Of a stretch of DNA of 64,000 nucleotides, positions 24,507 to 34,017 are shown piece by piece. Position 1 is the stretch's first letter. Each line of letters begins with the position of its first letter. Under the pieces are notes generated by a model. That model saw only the letters and a list, made by a program, of their open reading frames with translations. It searched no databases and was not told the DNA's origin. The position numbers and the translations under genes were made by a program. The stretch comes from Gammaproteobacteria bacterium (GTDB taxonomy: Bacteria; Pseudomonadota; Gammaproteobacteria; Steroidobacterales; Steroidobacteraceae), in the NCBI GenBank assembly GCA_025357915.1, contig JANYLH010000004.1:1-64000 (forward strand), written 5' to 3'.

Positions 24507-27500
24507 CTAATAGACCTCGCGCTGGTAGATGCGCGAAGTGGGTCCCGGGAACAAGCCGAAGGTGGCCATGCCGTAGGGGTTCGAGGCCACGCCCGAGCTC
24601 GCCGTCCACAGATATTTCAGCCAGGCCGGTGCGCTGACCGTCACCGTGACGGCACCGTTGTTGCCGCTGCCGGGGGCTGCGAGCCACAGGTTGAAGTCCC
24701 CGGCCAGCGCGCTGGCGCGATACCGCACGCTCGCTGCCGCGGCTACGGCACAGCCCACGCCCGAGGCGCCCGGGCTTCCGCTGTCGTGCACGCAGGACTC
24801 GCCGGCCGACAGGTTCGCCTGGTAGCCGCTGAAGGCCAGCGTCGGCGCGACCGTGCAGCTGTCGCTCGTGTTGGTGGTGAAGCCGAGCGTCGAACTCAGG
24901 TAGTACTCGGTGGTCAGCGCCATCGGCACGTCAAGCAGCTCGGAGCCCACCGCGTTGCGCAGCGCCAGGCGCCCATAGCGCTGTGTCGCCCCGGTGCTGA
25001 AACCGATACCGCTCCCTGCGCCGAAAGTCACCGGATTTGCCGCGGTGATCGCATCCAGGTCAATCACGTTGATGGCGAGCGCGATGTTCGCGGCAAAGGG
25101 CGCGACGGCACTGCCGCGAGCGAAACTCAGCCCGCTGCCCGCGTTGAAGGTGAGCGTGGCCTGGCCCGTGCCCAGATCGACAATCACCGGATCTCCCGTT
25201 GTAGCGGGGAGGCCGGAGCTGTCGAGCGCCGGGCTTGCCGGGGTCGGCGTGTAAGCGCGCCCCGACAGTGAGGCGTTGGTCAACCGGAACAGCGACCCCG
25301 TGTAGTTCTGTGTCGTGGCGCCGCCGAAGGCCTGCGCGGTGACCGTGATGACGGGCGCCACGGTATAGATGATCGGTTGCCCGACGTAGGTGAACCCGCC
25401 TGCCGTGCAGCCGGTGCCGAACACCGGCGTGTTGAGCGCGACGGCGAAGCTGTTGGGCGTGAAGCGGCCGACGTTGCCGGTGGCGCTGCCGACCACATCG
25501 CCGGCGCCGAGGTAGCTGCCATCGGCCGTGTGCGGGACCATTCTCATGATGCCGACTTCCGGCCACGCAAAGGCCGTACCGGTCGCGACGCCGTTGGTGA
25601 AGCTGCCTGCGGTGCCGCTCACGTTGGGCGCATTGCCGGCCACGGGCAGCACCAGCGTCGTGGTAAAGGCGACCGATTCGGGCGTGCTCTCGCGACCGAA
25701 GTTCGGCGTCGTAGCGCCACCGCTCTCAACAGCGGTGGCGGTGGCGGTAAACGACTGCCCGGCGGTCGCAAACACCGTCCCGCTGGCCGTGCTCGCCCCC
25801 GGATTGGGGGAGTTGTCGCTGCTGCGCTTGATGTTCGAGACCACGAAGTTCGCCGGCACCGAAACGAAGGTGCCGGTGCTGCCGCGGATGCCGGTGGGGA
25901 GCCCCGGGTTGCCCGTGGTGTCATCCTTCATCGAGATACTGAGGCTCCCGGCATCCTTGTATTTCGCGGTGACGGTCGCCTGGCCACTGGTGAAGGTCAC
26001 ACTCTGCGCGGCCGCGCTGGCCTCGACGCTCGCGATGTTCGTGCCGTTGATCGTCGGCACGATGGTGCCAGTTGTCGGGTCCACGTAGCCTGACCAGAAC
26101 TTCAGGTTTCTGGCGCCGGTGTAGCTCGTAATGATGCCGCAGGTGGCGTCGGTCGGGTTCTGCCCGTACGCCGTCAGGTAGACGTTGAAGTTGTTGCCCG
26201 CGGTCTGCGGCGAGGCAAAGGCGGGCACGCCGCCGGCGGGGTTCGAGAAGGGCGCGGACGTCACTGTGAGGCCGCTCGGCGAGAATGTGATCGCGCCCTG
26301 GGTGCCGTCGTCATTGATGACAGCGGGGCTCGATTGCGAAGCGTGCACGGTCACGGGCGTGCCGCCGGCCTTGTAGCTGAGCGCGAAGGTTGCCGCGGAC
26401 TGATTCCCGGGGAAGGTGTAGGTGGCGAGGCCGTCATCGGGCGTCACGTCCACCAGCGTGCCGCCGCCGCTGGTCAGCGACCAGGTGCCGCGCCCCGTCG
26501 TCGTCGAGAGCGTAATGGTGCCGCTGAAAGTGGCGACCGGGTTGTTGCTGGCGTCGCGCGCCGTGACCGTGACGGCCTGCGGCAGGCAGTACAGGCCGTA
26601 GCTGGAATGGGTGATCAGGAAACTGGCGGTGCCGCCGCTGAGAGGGCAGGGGTGCGTCTGCGTGGCCAGGATCTGCGCCTGGCCGGCGGTCAACAGGCCG
26701 TAGATGCCGACTTCATCGATGTTGCCGACGAAACGGTACGACGCGCCCTCCACGGAACTGTCGGCATTGCCGCCGATCGCCGCGACCGTGCCGTTGCCCG
26801 CAGAGAACGCGGTGCGCGCCGCCGATACGGTATTGATCAGCGTGCCGCTCGAGTTGAAAATGTACAGCGTCATCGTCTTCGCGGTCACCGCGTCGAGCAC
26901 GCCGACCACGAAGTACCACTGATTCACCGTGAGTGAAACGGTCGAATCGGCGGTTACGAGCGAGGGGTTCCTGCTAAAGAAGCGCACCCTGGTGCCGCCG
27001 GGGTCGCCGAAACTCAGCGCATAGCCGTTGAGGTTCTGGTCGTCGATCCAGATCCGGCCGATGGTGGCGCTGGTCGGGCGGATCCAGGCCGCGACCGAAA
27101 ACGCGGTGCCGACGTGCGGCAGCGTGTTGGGCATCTGCACGTACTGGTTGCTGCCGGCCAGCGCGGCGTAGTTGCAGGTGCCGGGCGTGCCGCTGATGGC
27201 CGGTGAGCTGGATGCGGTGGTCGCCGTATGTTGCGCGGTGGCGTTATAGCCCGAGCCCCCGGAATCGACCACTTCGCCAGCCGCGCCGCTCCAGCTGCTC
27301 TCGTCCAGGTGCCAGATTGCCGTAGGCGTCGGTATCGGCTGCAGCGCCAGCAACACACCGATATTCACGGCGTTGCTCGAGCTGGTGGTAGTCCTGCTGC
27401 CGGTGGCACCCGACCCGGCGAGCGCGCCGTAGAATCCGCCGATCAGCACACCGTTCGGGCCGGCGCCGGTATTGACGTCGAAGGCCTGGGTCAGCCCGGC

Positions 27501-28031
27501 GGGGTTCGACAGCGCGCTCGCGCCGCCGTTGCCGGCGCTGTAGAACGCGACCAGCATCGAGTTGGTGACAGCGGGGGTGATCGACGGCGCCGTATAGGTG
27601 CTGCTGGCGCCATTGGCACTGGAGCCGCTGGCGATGATCGGGGTGGTGGTCGAGACGCCGCGGAACGCGAGGATGGCGCCGGCACCGCGTGCCGGGTTGT
27701 CGAAGCCCCAGGTGTAGGGGGTGGCGCCCGCGACGTCTGCGGCCGTGGCCACCCGGTAGTAGACGACGACGCCAAGATTGGCGCCGTCGTTCTTTTCCAG
27801 CAGCAAGGTCCAGCCCGCCGGCGGCGTTTGAATATTGGGCTGGCTGCTGACGTTGGCCGTCAGGAACGCCACCATCACGTCGCCAGTGGCCAGCCCCGCA
27901 GGTGCGGTAAGCGAGATTGAACTGACGTTGTTCGAACTTGGGGACGGGGCCGAAGTGGCCACGTAGCTGACGGCGGCACTGACCGGCGATGCCACGGCCA
28001 GCAGCAGGCCCAGTGTGAGTGCGCGCATCAT
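24507..28031 (-). CDS. mshQ: MshQ-like large surface protein with LamG-like and DUF6701-type regions
   Basis: Last gene of the pilus operon, 1174 residues from the ATG at 28031 (a second ATG follows at once). It has a signal peptide (about 1-20), a beta-rich N-terminal domain, a concanavalin/LamG-like domain at about 380-590 (AFSVAAWIRPTSATIGRIWI, FVGNIDEVGIYG), then immunoglobulin-like stretches and a C-terminal region of the MshQ/DUF6701 type. It is probably a surface or pilus-tip-associated adhesin. The frame extends back to 28421 but that part overlaps mshP and is not coding. It overlaps mshP by 4 bp. Confidence 0.85.
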   Translation of the reverse strand: MMRALTLGLLLAVASPVSAAVSYVATSAPSPSSNNVSSISLTAPAGLATGDVMVAFLTANVSSQPNIQTPPAGWTLLLEKNDGANLGVVVYYRVATAADVAGATPYTWGFDNPARGAGAILAFRGVSTTTPIIASGSSANGASSTYTAPSITPAVTNSMLVAFYSAGNGGASALSNPAGLTQAFDVNTGAGPNGVLIGGFYGALAGSGATGSRTTTSSSNAVNIGVLLALQPIPTPTAIWHLDESSWSGAAGEVVDSGGSGYNATAQHTATTASSSPAISGTPGTCNYAALAGSNQYVQMPNTLPHVGTAFSVAAWIRPTSATIGRIWIDDQNLNGYALSFGDPGGTRVRFFSRNPSLVTADSTVSLTVNQWYFVVGVLDAVTAKTMTLYIFNSSGTLINTVSAARTAFSAGNGTVAAIGGNADSSVEGASYRFVGNIDEVGIYGLLTAGQAQILATQTHPCPLSGGTASFLITHSSYGLYCLPQAVTVTARDASNNPVATFSGTITLSTTTGRGTWSLTSGGGTLVDVTPDDGLATYTFPGNQSAATFALSYKAGGTPVTVHASQSSPAVINDDGTQGAITFSPSGLTVTSAPFSNPAGGVPAFASPQTAGNNFNVYLTAYGQNPTDATCGIITSYTGARNLKFWSGYVDPTTGTIVPTINGTNIASVEASAAAQSVTFTSGQATVTAKYKDAGSLSISMKDDTTGNPGLPTGIRGSTGTFVSVPANFVVSNIKRSSDNSPNPGASTASGTVFATAGQSFTATATAVESGGATTPNFGRESTPESVAFTTTLVLPVAGNAPNVSGTAGSFTNGVATGTAFAWPEVGIMRMVPHTADGSYLGAGDVVGSATGNVGRFTPNSFAVALNTPVFGTGCTAGGFTYVGQPIIYTVAPVITVTAQAFGGATTQNYTGSLFRLTNASLSGRAYTPTPASPALDSSGLPATTGDPVIVDLGTGQATLTFNAGSGLSFARGSAVAPFAANIALAINVIDLDAITAANPVTFGAGSGIGFSTGATQRYGRLALRNAVGSELLDVPMALTTEYYLSSTLGFTTNTSDSCTVAPTLAFSGYQANLSAGESCVHDSGSPGASGVGCAVAAAASVRYRASALAGDFNLWLAAPGSGNNGAVTVTVSAPAWLKYLWTASSGVASNPYGMATFGLFPGPTSRIYQREVY

Positions 28032-28474
28032 GTGGCGTCCGTGAAGGTCGAGCTGAACACGCGGCGCACGTACATCGGCTGGCCGTAGGTGCCCGAGGTT
28101 GCCGTCGAATTGATGGTATACGAGTGGCTGGTGGCAGCGCCGTTCGCAAAGGTGGTTGAGCCGCAACGGACCACCACCACGTAGCCGTTGAGTGCCGCTT
28201 CGGTGAGATTCAGCGTCGTGCTGGCCGCACAGCTGCCGTTGAGCGCGCGGTACGCGCCCCACTCGACACCGGTACGCGCGGCCGCCATGGCCCGGGCCTG
28301 CAGCAGGCCCATGGTGACGGCGTGCTGCTGGCCGGTGCCGACGCGGATCGCGACCAGCGCGAGCGCACCCAGCACGACGACCAGGAACAAGGCGGGTACC
28401 AGCGCAAAGCCGCGGCCGCATGAGCGCGCCAGCGCGGCGCTTCCGTGGCGGGTATTCGGGGAGTGCTTGTTCAT
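28028..28474 (-). CDS. mshP: MSHA biogenesis protein MshP-like
   Basis: A 148-residue protein with one N-terminal membrane helix (FALVPALFLVVVLGALALVAI) and a small extracytoplasmic domain containing two or more cysteines, as in PilX/MshP minor-pilin-like proteins. The peptidase site is atypical: GFALVP lacks the Glu at +5. The start is the ATG at 28474, overlapping mshO by 4 bp; an upstream frame extension is not coding. Confidence 0.82.
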   Translation of the reverse strand: MNKHSPNTRHGSAALARSCGRGFALVPALFLVVVLGALALVAIRVGTGQQHAVTMGLLQARAMAAARTGVEWGAYRALNGSCAASTTLNLTEAALNGYVVVVRCGSTTFANGAATSHSYTINSTATSGTYGQPMYVRRVFSSTFTDAT

Positions 28475-29361
28475 GGCGTGTTCGCCAACGGCACTTCGTG
28501 CAGCAATTGCACCGACTCGCTGCTGCGCGTCAGCTGCAGGGTCACGGAGGCGAGTGCGTTGCGTTGTGCGGTGCCCGGGTTGTACGTGAACTGGCAGGCG
28601 CCGACGTCCGTGGCGACCAGCGCCGCGGTGGCGCCCGCCGTCGCCAGTGTGGCGGCGCTGGCCGGCTGCGAGCTGGCGATGCTGTAGCCGGAGTAGCGAC
28701 GCAGCGTGGCGGCGGCCGTGTCGCACAAATAGGTTACTGGCCCACTCACCAGGTAGACGCGCCGACCGGGCGAACCGTAGGCGAAGCGAAACGCCGGGCT
28801 CAGCGTCACCAGGTTCTCGTTGGCGGCGGAGCCCGCTGCGATGCTGATCGTGGTGCCGGCCGGGGTGATCACATTGGCCATCTCGTAGGCGTTCGCGCCC
28901 GGCACGCCGACGTTGTAGACGGCCAGGTAGGACGTCGATGACGACCAGGGCAGGGTGAGCTGCGCGAAGGGCACGGTGGTCGCGAACGCGCCGTCCGCGG
29001 CGGTGAAATCGAGCTCGAGCGCGGCATTGCTCAGCGGGCCGCTGTCGCGATAGCGGGCGCCGTCGGTCGTCGCCAGCAGCTCGAGCGCGCTCACCGAACC
29101 GCTGGTGGTCACGCGAACGCTGTTGGGCAGCGAGGCGCGTAGATCGCGCCCCATGAGCCGCAGGGCGCTGTCAGCATCGTCCACCAGCTCGGCGCGACGC
29201 GTCTGCGCCGTATACGCCTGCATTGGCGTGACGATGAACATGGCCATGAACGCCACCACGACCGAGCCTACCACGATGGTGACGATCAGCTCGATGAGGG
29301 TGACACCGTGCTGGGCGTAACGAGGACCGCAGGTTGCGGCACGAAGTGCGGCGCGGCGCAT
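28471..29361 (-). CDS. mshO: MSHA biogenesis protein MshO-like minor pilin
   Basis: A 296-residue minor pilin of PilW/MshO type. The class III signal cleavage site is HG/VTLIE followed by a hydrophobic helix (LIVTIVVGSVVVAFMAMFIV). The C-terminal domain is beta-rich with few cysteines. The ATG at 29361 is preferred over 29403. It lies 1 bp from mshD and overlaps mshP by 4 bp. Confidence 0.87.
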   Translation of the reverse strand: MRRAALRAATCGPRYAQHGVTLIELIVTIVVGSVVVAFMAMFIVTPMQAYTAQTRRAELVDDADSALRLMGRDLRASLPNSVRVTTSGSVSALELLATTDGARYRDSGPLSNAALELDFTAADGAFATTVPFAQLTLPWSSSTSYLAVYNVGVPGANAYEMANVITPAGTTISIAAGSAANENLVTLSPAFRFAYGSPGRRVYLVSGPVTYLCDTAAATLRRYSGYSIASSQPASAATLATAGATAALVATDVGACQFTYNPGTAQRNALASVTLQLTRSSESVQLLHEVPLANTP

Positions 29362-29362
29362 C

Positions 29363-29827
29363 TCAGTAACTCGTCCGGTAACCCGACAGGGTGACCGTGA
29401 CATTGGGAGCGCGCGTGACGGTCACGTCGACGCGGCGCACCGCAGTGCTGGCGATGCCCGGGAGCGCGGAGCTGGCTACCACGGCAACGCTGACGTTGTA
29501 GGCGCTGAGTGCCGCGATGGCGTTATTGAACTGGTCCCGGGCGCCGGTGTCGGTGAGGCCGTTGTACTGGTCGACGAGATCCCAGCTGCCACGCCCCGTG
29601 TTCGGCGGCGTGCCGTTGGGGTCGACTACCCAGCGCTGCAGGATTTCGTCGAGATACGCCTGCCCGATGGCGATCGCCTGCTGCTGGATCATGGCATCCG
29701 CGCTGCGGCTGGCCACGGTGCCCATGGTGCCGAGGATCGTGGTCGCGGCGATCGAGACGATGGTAATGGCGACGATCAGCTCGATCAGCGTGACGCCCCG
29801 TTGCCGATCGCGTGTGCCGGCGCGCAT
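29363..29827 (-). CDS. mshD: MSHA biogenesis protein MshD-like minor pilin
   Basis: A 154-residue PilV/MshD-type minor pilin. The prepilin site is RG/VTLIE with the helix LIVAITIVSIAATTILGTMG. It is tightly packed between mshC (2 bp) and mshO. Minor pilins of this set are thought to prime pilus assembly. Confidence 0.87.
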   Translation of the reverse strand: MRAGTRDRQRGVTLIELIVAITIVSIAATTILGTMGTVASRSADAMIQQQAIAIGQAYLDEILQRWVVDPNGTPPNTGRGSWDLVDQYNGLTDTGARDQFNNAIAALSAYNVSVAVVASSALPGIASTAVRRVDVTVTRAPNVTVTLSGYRTSY

Positions 29828-29829
29828 GG

Positions 29830-30324
29830 CTACTGCACCTGCACGAAGCCGCTGTTGGCGTCGATGGTGATGGTATGCGTGCCCACTGTGACCGTGGCAC
29901 CCGGACTGCTGGCAAGGCGCCCTTGGGTGTCGAACTGGTAGGCGCCCGTGGGGCTGGCTGTGGTGCCGGACGGCGCACTGCCCGCGAGTGCGGTGCCGTC
30001 GCTCCCGAGTATGGGTGTCGGCCAGGTGTTGTCGCTCGCCAGGCAGGCGTTGCCGGAGGCGGCCTGCTGCGTAGCGACGTAGCTGCCCGCGGCCACCGTG
30101 AGGCGCGCCGCGCAGCCCGTGATCACCGCGGTCTTCTGCGTCAGGCGGAGTGCGGCCGCCAGCTCGTCGGCATAGCCGCGCTCCGAGAAGGTCTGCTGGG
30201 AAAAGAACTTGGGGCCGACGGTCGCCGCCAGGACGCCGGCGATCGTCATTACGACCACGAGCTCGACGAGCGTGAAGCCCGCCGGGCCCGGGGTTCGCGC
30301 ACGGCTTCTTGTCATGCGCGACAT
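29830..30324 (-). CDS. mshC: MSHA pilin MshC-like
   Basis: A 164-residue pilin-like protein from the ATG at 30324. The prepilin site is AG/FTLVE with the helix LVVVMTIAGVLAATVGPKFF, followed by the SERGYADELAAALRLTQKTAV region typical of MshC and GspH-like proteins. Two cysteines (CAARL, NACLA) could form a disulfide. Confidence 0.87.
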   Translation of the reverse strand: MSRMTRSRARTPGPAGFTLVELVVVMTIAGVLAATVGPKFFSQQTFSERGYADELAAALRLTQKTAVITGCAARLTVAAGSYVATQQAASGNACLASDNTWPTPILGSDGTALAGSAPSGTTASPTGAYQFDTQGRLASSPGATVTVGTHTITIDANSGFVQVQ

Positions 30325-30370
30325 GGATAACTCCGCGCGGGTCGGTCCCGCTTGGACGTCCAGCCCGTCG

Positions 30371-30829
30371 TTAGCAGCCGGATGTGACGGCGGAGATGAC
30401 CGGAGCGGCGCCGGCAGCAGCCGGAGGCGTGTAGTTGACGACGCAGGTCGCGGGTGTCGCCGCGCCAACCTTGGTCCAGATCGCAGGTCCCGTCGAAGCG
30501 GTCGGCCCGGCAGCGAACGTGAAGTCGCCGGGGCTGAGGTTGAGTGAGGCGGAGATGCCGGTTGCGCTCGAATCCGGGTAGCCGTTGACGAGGTTGACGG
30601 TGGTGCCTTCCATCGACACGCTGGCGCTGGCGCCGGTCGCCATGGACAGGCCACGGGCCAGCGCTGCGGCGCTGCGCACGCTGCCGGCCAGACCCTGGAC
30701 CGTGGCGACGCGCGCCTGGCCGTCAAGGGCGATGAACTTCGGCACGGCAAAGGCGGCGAGAATACCGAGGATGGTGATCACGACGACCAGTTCGATCAGC
30801 GTAAAGCCGCGGTTGCGGGACATGTTCAT
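30371..30829 (-). CDS. mshA: MSHA major pilin
   Basis: A 152-residue type IVa pilin, the structural subunit of the mannose-sensitive haemagglutinin-type pilus. The leader MNMSRNRG is cut before FTLIE; the helix continues [19 protein letters not shown]. The C-terminal region has Cys residues in ATCVV and at the very end (TSGC) that can form the D-loop disulfide. GGAG 6 bases upstream fixes the ATG at 30829. It is preceded by 167 bp without genes that contain a CRP-like site, so it may have its own promoter in addition to read-through from mshG. Confidence 0.92.
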   Translation of the reverse strand: MNMSRNRGFTLIELVVVITILGILAAFAVPKFIALDGQARVATVQGLAGSVRSAAALARGLSMATGASASVSMEGTTVNLVNGYPDSSATGISASLNLSPGDFTFAAGPTASTGPAIWTKVGAATPATCVVNYTPPAAAGAAPVISAVTSGC

Positions 30830-30967
30830 TGTCGACTCCGGGGGCGCAGCTGCGCCGTGCAAGTGATTAAGGGCGCGGGAACTCCCGCGCGGTCATAGGG
30901 GTCATCGGCTCCAGCGGACGGTTCTTGAGCCCGGCCGCGCCTTCGGGCCGCGACTGGCGCTTGCCGC

Positions 30968-30983
30968 CGTGACCCGCGTCACA
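30968..30983 (-). promoter_or_regulatory. CRP-like operator upstream of mshA
   Basis: On the minus strand the site reads TGTGA-CGCGGG-TCACG, nine of ten matches to the TGTGA-N6-TCACA dyad. It is 139 bp or more upstream of the mshA start and just after the mshG stop. No convincing -10/-35 pair could be placed with it. Confidence 0.55.
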
Positions 30984-30996
30984 CTCGCGCGGGCGC

Positions 30997-32226
30997 TCAG
31001 CCGGCATGACCGACCTTGGCAATCATGTTCCACATCGGCAGGAACACGCCCAGCGCCAGGATCAGCACCATGCCGCCCACGCAGATGATCAGGAGCGGCT
31101 CGATCATCGAGGCGAGGTTGCGCAGCCGATAGTCCACTTCGCGCTGGTAAAAGCCGGACACTTCCTCGAGCAGGTTGGTCAGCTCGCCGGTTTCCTCGCC
31201 GACGGCGACCATCTGCAGCACCAGCGGCGGGAAGATTCCGGCCGCGCTCGCGGCACGGCTCAGCGAATCGCCGCGCTCCACGGCGTTACGGATATGCAGG
31301 AGCCGCTCGGCCAGGTACTCGTTGCCGGCCGAGCGCGACAGGAGCGTCAGCGCCTGGATCATGGGGAGCCCGGCGCTCAGCGAGATGGCCAGCGAGCGCG
31401 TGACGCGCGACAGCACCGACTGGTGCAGCAGTTCGCCGAGCACCGGCGCCCTGAGTTTCATGCGATCCCACCGAAAGCGCCCCTCCTGCGTCTTCAGGTA
31501 GCGGCGCAGGCCGAAGAAGGCCAGCACCGCGCCCACGATCAATGCCACCCCGTGGTTGAGCACGAAGCTCGAGGTGCCCATGATCACCCTGGTCGGCCAG
31601 GGGATGTCATTGCCGAGCACCGCGAACAGCGGCGCGAAATTCGGAATCACGAAGATCGTGATCACGGCGACGGCGATGCCGATCACGCCCATGACGATCA
31701 GCGGGTAGCGGATCGCCGATTTCACCCGGTCCTGTACGTCCTGGTCCTGGCTCAGGTACTCGCACAGGCGCAGAAACGCGGCATCGAGCGTACCGGTTGA
31801 TTCTCCGACCCGCACCATGCTCAGGAACAGCGGCGGAAAAATATCGGCATGGCGCGCCAGCGAGGAGGCAAAATCGCGCCCCGACTCGAGGCTCTGCAGC
31901 ACGTCGTGCAGCGCGTCGCGCAGCATCACGTTGTGCGTGGACTGCGCAAGTCCCCGCAGGCCCCGCAGCAGGGGCAGGCCCGCCTTGGTGATCGAGTACA
32001 TCTGGCGCGCGAACAGCACCAGGTCCGCCGTCTTGGGCTTGCCGGCGCCGAAGCGTTGCATGAACTGCTGCACGCTGGCGCTCTCGAGCTGGTCAGGCCC
32101 GATCTCGATGGGTGTAATCCCCAGATTCAGGATGCGGGCGGCGACGGCGTTGACGCTGTCGGCCTCGAGGCGGCCGGTGAGCAGGTCACCACGCGCCGAG
32201 CGACCGCGGTAACGGAACAACGGCAC
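30997..32226 (-). CDS. mshG: MSHA biogenesis inner-membrane platform protein MshG (GspF/PilC family)
   Basis: A 409-residue polytopic platform protein. Two T2SSF domains with the repeated cytoplasmic four-helix bundle are visible (QMYSITKAGLPLLRGLRGLA and SLAISLSAGLPMIQALTLLS), each followed by ERGDSL/SGRDFASSL-type segments, and three membrane helices. It anchors the assembly ATPase. It lies 3 bp after mshE. Confidence 0.93.
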   Translation of the reverse strand: MPLFRYRGRSARGDLLTGRLEADSVNAVAARILNLGITPIEIGPDQLESASVQQFMQRFGAGKPKTADLVLFARQMYSITKAGLPLLRGLRGLAQSTHNVMLRDALHDVLQSLESGRDFASSLARHADIFPPLFLSMVRVGESTGTLDAAFLRLCEYLSQDQDVQDRVKSAIRYPLIVMGVIGIAVAVITIFVIPNFAPLFAVLGNDIPWPTRVIMGTSSFVLNHGVALIVGAVLAFFGLRRYLKTQEGRFRWDRMKLRAPVLGELLHQSVLSRVTRSLAISLSAGLPMIQALTLLSRSAGNEYLAERLLHIRNAVERGDSLSRAASAAGIFPPLVLQMVAVGEETGELTNLLEEVSGFYQREVDYRLRNLASMIEPLLIICVGGMVLILALGVFLPMWNMIAKVGHAG

Positions 32227-32229
32227 CGA

Positions 32230-34017
32230 TCAAGCCCTTTTTTCGAGCAGCGTGTCGACGCCCGCCGCCGCAAGCGGCTCGGCGTCTGCGCTCGCTTCCG
32301 GCGCGTCGGCGAGTTCCTCGAGGCCGCTGCCCACGGCCATCGCTTCGGCGAGCGAGGTGGTGCCCGCGAGCGCCATGTCGATCGCGCCCTGGGCGAGCGG
32401 CACGTAGCCGCCGCGATTGCGCGCCGCGCGTGCGAAGCCGTCGAGATCGCCGCGCCGCACGGCATCCGCCAGCGTGCGATCGAGCTCGAGGATTTCATAG
32501 ACCGCTACGCGACCGCGGTAACCGGTCAGGTTGCAATAAGTGCAGCCGCCGCCGGCCATGAAGCCCTGCTTCTCGAGATTGAGCCCGGGCCGGCAGGCCG
32601 CCAGCCAGGCGAGCTGGTTGGGTGTGGGCATGGTCGGCTTGGCACAGTCGCCGCAGATGCGGCGCACCAGGCGCTGGGCGACCACGCCGTGCACGGCGGC
32701 GGCGATCATGTAGCCGGGCGCTCCCATGTCGAGCAGCCGGTTCACCGTGGCGATCGCATTGATGGTGTGGAGCGTGGAGAACACGAAGTGCCCGGTCATG
32801 GCGCCGCGCAGACCAATCTCGACCGTCTCGCGATCGCGCATTTCGCCGACCAGGATGATGTCTGGATCCTGGCGGAGTGCCGTGCGCAGCACGCGCGCGA
32901 AATCCAGGCCGATCTTCGGCATCACCTGCACCTGCGTGATCCGGTCAAGCCGGTATTCCACCGGATCCTCTGCGGTGATGACCTTCACGCCGGGACGGTT
33001 GATGTGATTGAGCGCTGCGTAGAGCGTGGTGGTCTTGCCGCTGCCGGTCGGGCCGGTCACCAGCACCATGCCCGCGCTCCGTTCGACCAGATGGCGGAAG
33101 CGTTCCTCGGCCGCCGCGGTCATGCCGAGTTTTTCGAGCGACAGGAGCGCGGTCGACTGGCTCAGGAGGCGCATGACCACCGATTCGCCGTGCGTGGTGG
33201 GCATGGTGGCCAGACGCACGTCGACACCCGCATCGCGCACCCGCACGCTGAAGCGCCCATCCTGCGGCAGGCGCTTCTCGGCGATGTCGAGGCCGCACAT
33301 GAGCTTCAATCGCGTGACCAGCGCGCTGGCGACGCGCCGGCCCTCGATGATCTGCTCCTGCAGCACGCCGTCGACACGCAGGCGGATACGGAGTTTGTCC
33401 TCGCCCGGTTCGATGTGGATATCCGAGGCCCGCGCCTGCATCGCATCGTGGAACATCGATTGCAGGAGCTTTACGACCGGCGCGTCGGGCGAGCCTTCGT
33501 CGGCGGAGAGGTGCTCGATGTCGACGTCGCCTTCCTTGAGATCATCGCGCACCGCCTCGGCGAGCGAGGCGATCTCGTCGGTCTGGCGATAGACCGAATC
33601 CAGGGTCTTGAGAAAATCAGCTTCACCGACCAGCGCCACGCGCAACGGAAGTTTCAGCCTGGCCTGCAGTTCATCGTAGGCGTGCAGGTCGGAAGGATCG
33701 GCCATGCCGACCAGCAGGCCCTTGGCGTCCTGCTGCAGCACCAGTGCGCGATAGCGGCGGGCGAGCGGCTCGGGCAGGAGCTTTACGGCCTCGCGATCGA
33801 TGCGCACCTGCTTCAGATCGACGAACGGCACCTGCAGGTGTTTGGCGAGAAAACCGTGCAGCGAAGTTTCCGAGAGGAACCCGAGGTCCGCCAGCACGCG
33901 GCCGAGCTTGCGTCCGGTGCGCTTTTGTTCGGCCAGCGCGCTGCTGAGTTGCTGCTCGGTAATGACCTGCTGTTGTACCAGCAGCTCCCCGAGCCGGATT
34001 TTCCGCCGCACGTTCAC
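32230..34017 (-). CDS. mshE: MSHA assembly ATPase MshE (GspE/PilB family)
   Basis: Hexameric secretion ATPase, 595 residues from the GTG at 34017, which overlaps the mshL stop by one base (TAGTG). The N-terminal MshEN domain carries RLGELLVQQQ and a second LGRVLADLGFLSE repeat, the c-di-GMP-binding tandem motif, though the usual Gly of the first repeat is Gln. The catalytic part has Walker A GPTGSGKTTT, the Asp box, Walker B (DPDIILVGEMRDRET) and a zinc-binding CGDC...CTYC pair. It probably drives pilus extension in response to c-di-GMP. Confidence 0.94.
   Translation of the reverse strand: MNVRRKIRLGELLVQQQVITEQQLSSALAEQKRTGRKLGRVLADLGFLSETSLHGFLAKHLQVPFVDLKQVRIDREAVKLLPEPLARRYRALVLQQDAKGLLVGMADPSDLHAYDELQARLKLPLRVALVGEADFLKTLDSVYRQTDEIASLAEAVRDDLKEGDVDIEHLSADEGSPDAPVVKLLQSMFHDAMQARASDIHIEPGEDKLRIRLRVDGVLQEQIIEGRRVASALVTRLKLMCGLDIAEKRLPQDGRFSVRVRDAGVDVRLATMPTTHGESVVMRLLSQSTALLSLEKLGMTAAAEERFRHLVERSAGMVLVTGPTGSGKTTTLYAALNHINRPGVKVITAEDPVEYRLDRITQVQVMPKIGLDFARVLRTALRQDPDIILVGEMRDRETVEIGLRGAMTGHFVFSTLHTINAIATVNRLLDMGAPGYMIAAAVHGVVAQRLVRRICGDCAKPTMPTPNQLAWLAACRPGLNLEKQGFMAGGGCTYCNLTGYRGRVAVYEILELDRTLADAVRRGDLDGFARAARNRGGYVPLAQGAIDMALAGTTSLAEAMAVGSGLEELADAPEASADAEPLAAAGVDTLLEKRA

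Noticed and set aside
30940-30996. Sigma-54 promoter for mshA
   Set aside because: The GG and GC elements near TGGCGCTTGC lie on the wrong strand and with the wrong spacing.
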